From UBA10205 sp035289625 (lineage in GTDB: Archaea; Iainarchaeota; Iainarchaeia; Iainarchaeales; Iainarchaeaceae), in the NCBI GenBank assembly GCA_035289625.1, contig DATDWP010000007.1, positions 1 to 41,698 on the forward strand: a DNA stretch of 41,698 nucleotides, in the 5' to 3' direction. Shown piece by piece: positions 39,200 through 41,698 of this stretch (positions within the stretch are counted from its first letter, which is position 1; each line of letters starts with the position of its first letter). The position numbers were made by a program, and so were the translations under genes. The notes beneath the pieces were generated by a model. That model made no database searches and was not told the origin of the DNA. It worked only from the letters and a program-made list of their open reading frames with translations.

Positions 39200-40012
39200 T
39201 TGACTATACAAAAATTAATTGGTTTTGGGGGCAAGGAAACCAAGCTTCTTTTCTGGTTAGAGGAAAACGAAAAATCAGTTTTCACCTTTTCGGAAGCTAG
39301 GGAAGCGTTGGGTGGTTCTTTGGCATCGGTTAAGAATGTGCTAAAGAGGCTTAGGAAAAAAAAGAGGGTAATGCATTTGCAAAAAGGGCTGTACTTGTTC
39401 GCTCCTTTGAAGAGCGGGAAGGAGGGCTTTTGGAGCGAGGACGCTTTCATTGTGGCAAAACATTTGGTGGGAAAGGAAAATTATTCCATAGGTTTTCTTT
39501 CTGCCATGAACCACTTTGGCATGACCGAGCAAATTCCGGTAGTTGTCCATGTTGCCCTAGAAAGGCAAAAAAAGCCTGTTGAGGCGGTTTCGGTGAAGTT
39601 TGTTTTCATAAAAAAGAAGGCACTTGGTGAAACTGTTTTGGAAAAGATTGGGGCTGAGGAAATACGGTTTTCTTCACAGGAGCAGACAATAATTGATGGG
39701 CTTGAGTTCCCCAAATACTGCCTTGGTGTTTCGGAGGTAGCCAAGGCGATTAACGCTTCAAGGGACGCGCTTGATTTTGAAAAGTTGGTGGCCCTTGCAA
39801 AAAAAGGCAAAAGCGTCGTGAAAAGGAGGCTTGGGTATATACTTGAACAATTGGGTCTGGGAAGGAAGGCAAAAGGGCTCGAGGAAAATTTCAATGGCTT
39901 TGCATTGCTAGACCCCCGAGTGCCCGGAAAAAATGTGTCTTACTCCAAAAAATGGGGCCTTAAAATAAATCTTTCAAGACAGGAACTCCTTGAATTTATG
40001 GAAGTGCATTGA
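39173..40012 (+). CDS. abiEi: AbiEi-type regulator/antitoxin
   Basis: A protein of up to 279 residues with a winged helix (FTFSEAREALGGSLASVKNVLKRLRKKKRVM), the AbiEi middle domain (YSIGFLSAMNHFGMTEQIPVVVHVA) and the typical RFSSQEQTIIDGLEFPKYCLGVSEVAKAI. The first ATG (39173) lies upstream of the expected transcription start, so a TTG at 39200, nine codons later, may be the real start. The stop is followed at once by AbiEii. Only distantly similar to the AbiEi at 35541. Confidence 0.85.
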   Translation: MVIVSLGDTLTIQKLIGFGGKETKLLFWLEENEKSVFTFSEAREALGGSLASVKNVLKRLRKKKRVMHLQKGLYLFAPLKSGKEGFWSEDAFIVAKHLVGKENYSIGFLSAMNHFGMTEQIPVVVHVALERQKKPVEAVSVKFVFIKKKALGETVLEKIGAEEIRFSSQEQTIIDGLEFPKYCLGVSEVAKAINASRDALDFEKLVALAKKGKSVVKRRLGYILEQLGLGRKAKGLEENFNGFALLDPRVPGKNVSYSKKWGLKINLSRQELLEFMEVH

Positions 40013-40014
40013 AA

Positions 40015-40815
40015 ATGGACGCCAAAACCCTAAAGAGCCAGTCTACAAAACAAAGCATGCCACAGGGCACGTTGGAAAGGGATTATGTCCTCTCGGTTGT
40101 TCTCAAAGAATTGGCAAATTCTGACCTCAATAATCGATTAGTGTTCAAAGGTGGCACGGCAATAAAGAAAATTTATTTTGGACAGGCAAGGTTTTCAGAA
40201 GATTTGGATTTTACCGCTACAAAATCAAGGGACGGCTTGGATGGGGCGCACCCCAGCCAGCGCGCAGAAATGCAAAAACAGGAAGAAATAGAGGGCAAAT
40301 TACGGGACATGTTCGAAAACAAAACTATATTGGGTGTAAGTTTTTCCAAATTGGCAAGGGAAAAAACCAGTGCAGGCTTGCGCCTCATGGCCAAATTCAC
40401 GTCCTTTTTGAATCATTCCCAAAAAATAAAATTTGATATAAGCTTTCGAGATAACCTGGTGTTAAAACCCGTTAAAAGGGAAGTGATTGATTCCTATTCG
40501 CTTGGAAAAAGTTCGGTGATGGTAATGGAGTTGGAAGAAATATTTGCCGAAAAAACACAGGCGTTATTGTCAAGGACAGTGGCAAGGGATCTCTACGACA
40601 CCTGGTATTTGCTCAAACACAATGTAAAATTGGACATGGGTTTAGTAAACAAAAAATTTGCTTTCTACAACGAACAATTTGACCTTGGCAAGCTGGAAGA
40701 AAAAATCAAGGGCTTTGAGGCCAGGTGGAAGCAGGACCTGCAGCAGTTCCTCAAAAATGTGCCAAGCTATGACGATACAGTAACTGAAACAATGGAAATG
40801 CTCCGGCATGGATAA
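40015..40815 (+). CDS. abiEii: AbiEii-type nucleotidyltransferase toxin
   Basis: A 266-residue nucleotidyltransferase with FKGGTAIKKIY (44-54) and RFSEDLDFTA (59-68), LERDYVLSVVLKEL as lead-in, and MELEEIFAEKTQALLSRTVARDLYDTWYLL in the C-terminal half, the regular AbiEii layout. ATG 40015 is taken as start; a TTG at 40009 overlapping the AbiEi stop would add two residues. Similar in motif but not closely related to the toxin at 34612. Confidence 0.9.
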   Translation: MDAKTLKSQSTKQSMPQGTLERDYVLSVVLKELANSDLNNRLVFKGGTAIKKIYFGQARFSEDLDFTATKSRDGLDGAHPSQRAEMQKQEEIEGKLRDMFENKTILGVSFSKLAREKTSAGLRLMAKFTSFLNHSQKIKFDISFRDNLVLKPVKREVIDSYSLGKSSVMVMELEEIFAEKTQALLSRTVARDLYDTWYLLKHNVKLDMGLVNKKFAFYNEQFDLGKLEEKIKGFEARWKQDLQQFLKNVPSYDDTVTETMEMLRHG

Positions 40816-40935
40816 ATTAGGGTCTGTAAGGATTTTTGCTGAAAAACACCTCCGCCTAACTATCGCGCGCTTAATGAATAAAGGGGGTTTTGGGTAAAAT
40901 TCACAACCTCATATTTTTATATAAAATAAGCCAAT

Positions 40936-40950
40936 CGGCAAAGAGTGCCG
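40936..40950 (-). terminator. Hairpin downstream of the right-edge surface gene
   Basis: CGGCA (40936-40940) and TGCCG (40946-40950) pair around 5 bases. In the minus direction the stem follows the stop at 40964 and is followed by a T/A-rich stretch (TTATTTTATATAAAAA), as expected of a terminator. The gap to AbiEii otherwise shows nothing. Confidence 0.45.
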
Positions 40951-40963
40951 GTCATGGAGGCTT

Positions 40964-41698
40964 TTAGGGTTTCCATGGGGCGTTTTTCTTCTTGCGGTAG
41001 AGGAGGAAGAAGAGGGTTGAGAGCGCCCATGCAACAAGCACTGTTATAACAATTCCTGCAGTTACAAATTCAGTTTCATTAGGAAGATCTATTTGCGGAA
41101 GAACAATTGCCCCCACCGTAGTATCATCTTTTTTTACGCACTGCGAGTCCTCGCATACCATATTTGCCCCGCAGCTAACCCCGTTGCGCGGCGTGTGGGA
41201 GCATACTGCATTTTCACAAGAATCCTGGGTGCACACGTTCAGGTCATCACAGCTAATTTCCGTGCATGTTAGAGGGTCTTTTTTTTCAATCAATGCCTGC
41301 GGATCCGGTATTGCCTTGAAGTAGGATTCGAATGCATCAATATTTATGAACACATTCTTGTTGCTGATCCCGTTCATTATATAGAGCATGTTCACATCAG
41401 AGCCTGCCGCAAAATTTTCAAGGCGCCACTCAAATGAAGGCGGTTCGCTGCTCAGGATGTTATCGGGTTCCGGGTAGAATGTTAATCTTTTGATTTGCGT
41501 TGAAATGTCTGCCGGCACATCCTCCCTAATAGTAACGGCCCCATAATCATTTGTTGAAGTGTTTTTTATGTTCACAAAAAAACTAAAATATGAAGCTGTA
41601 GCCCCCGCCCCGGCCCTAACAAGTCTCCAGATCAAAAACCTCTGCACAACTATTCCGCCCTCAACTTCTATCGAATCGTCTGCATAAATCACCTTGTT
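40964..41698 (-). CDS. Cys-rich membrane-anchored surface protein, N-terminus outside window
   Basis: At least 244 codons are present and the frame stays open to the window edge, so the real start lies beyond it (a GTG at 41690-41692 is probably internal). It parallels the C-terminal half of the protein at 30074: a beta domain with REDVPADIST and TFYPEPDNILSSEPPSFEW, then the Cys module CTEISCDDLNVCTQDSC ... CGANMVC, then a transmembrane helix (TAGIVITVLVAWALSTLFFLL) and a basic tail YRKKKNAPWKP. A member of the same surface family, again adjacent to an AbiE operon, here in convergent orientation. Confidence 0.75.
   Translation of the reverse strand, partial: NKVIYADDSIEVEGGIVVQRFLIWRLVRAGAGATASYFSFFVNIKNTSTNDYGAVTIREDVPADISTQIKRLTFYPEPDNILSSEPPSFEWRLENFAAGSDVNMLYIMNGISNKNVFINIDAFESYFKAIPDPQALIEKKDPLTCTEISCDDLNVCTQDSCENAVCSHTPRNGVSCGANMVCEDSQCVKKDDTTVGAIVLPQIDLPNETEFVTAGIVITVLVAWALSTLFFLLYRKKKNAPWKP

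Overview
The window looks archaeal, most likely from a DPANN lineage (a Diapherotrites/Micrarchaeota-like genome is my best guess; I cannot confirm the taxon). The reasons are: TATA boxes about 25-28 bp upstream of start codons, giving many apparently leaderless genes; occasional GGTGA-type Shine-Dalgarno sites; AAA ATPase/DUF4143 genes, AbiE, HEPN/MNT, RelE-like and Fic modules; a BofA-family membrane protein; and very large Ig-like surface proteins. I see no rRNA, tRNA, CRISPR array or intact insertion sequence.

Left part (1-5.2 kb): the 3' end of an unknown plus-strand gene, then converging on it a secreted fibre-like protein made of repeated GNVGIGTxxP units (fibre 1). The signal peptide of fibre 1 is knocked out of frame by a run of nine C (nine G on the plus strand). 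Behind it lie a remnant of an AbiEii gene, an AAA ATPase with its own inverted-repeat operator, and a small membrane protein.

Centre (5.2-27.5 kb, all minus strand): two giant surface proteins (2487 and about 3074 aa) that share an N-terminal cytoplasmic/transmembrane anchor, carboxypeptidase-regulatory-like Ig repeats and a Cys-bearing domain. Between them, in reading order from giant 2, are two long coiled-coil proteins with near-identical promoters, a type IV prepilin-like protein, a Fic enzyme and a small UPF0175 protein. I read this as a cell-envelope/appendage island into which small toxin-antitoxin-type genes have been inserted.

Right part (27.5-41.7 kb): an accessory stretch dense in defence or addiction-type modules: MNT-HEPN with tandem palindromic operators, two AAA_14/DUF4143 ATPases with palindromic promoters, a wHTH-RelE pair, and two AbiEi-AbiEii pairs. 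Interleaved are fibre 2 (a second, intact copy of the fibre gene), a Cys-rich membrane-anchored surface protein, and a paralogue of the latter running off the right edge. Fibre 2 sits directly behind a complete AbiE operon. Fibre 1 sits behind only the last ~20 codons of an AbiEii gene, so the duplicated unit included that tail, the promoter and the fibre gene. The two fibres share an almost identical N-terminal ~230 residues and scattered near-identical internal cassettes among unrelated ones.

Most noteworthy as a possible system: a duplicated, cassette-mosaic surface fibre with homopolymeric C tracts both in its promoter (both copies) and in the signal-peptide codons (copy 1), physically linked to AbiE modules.
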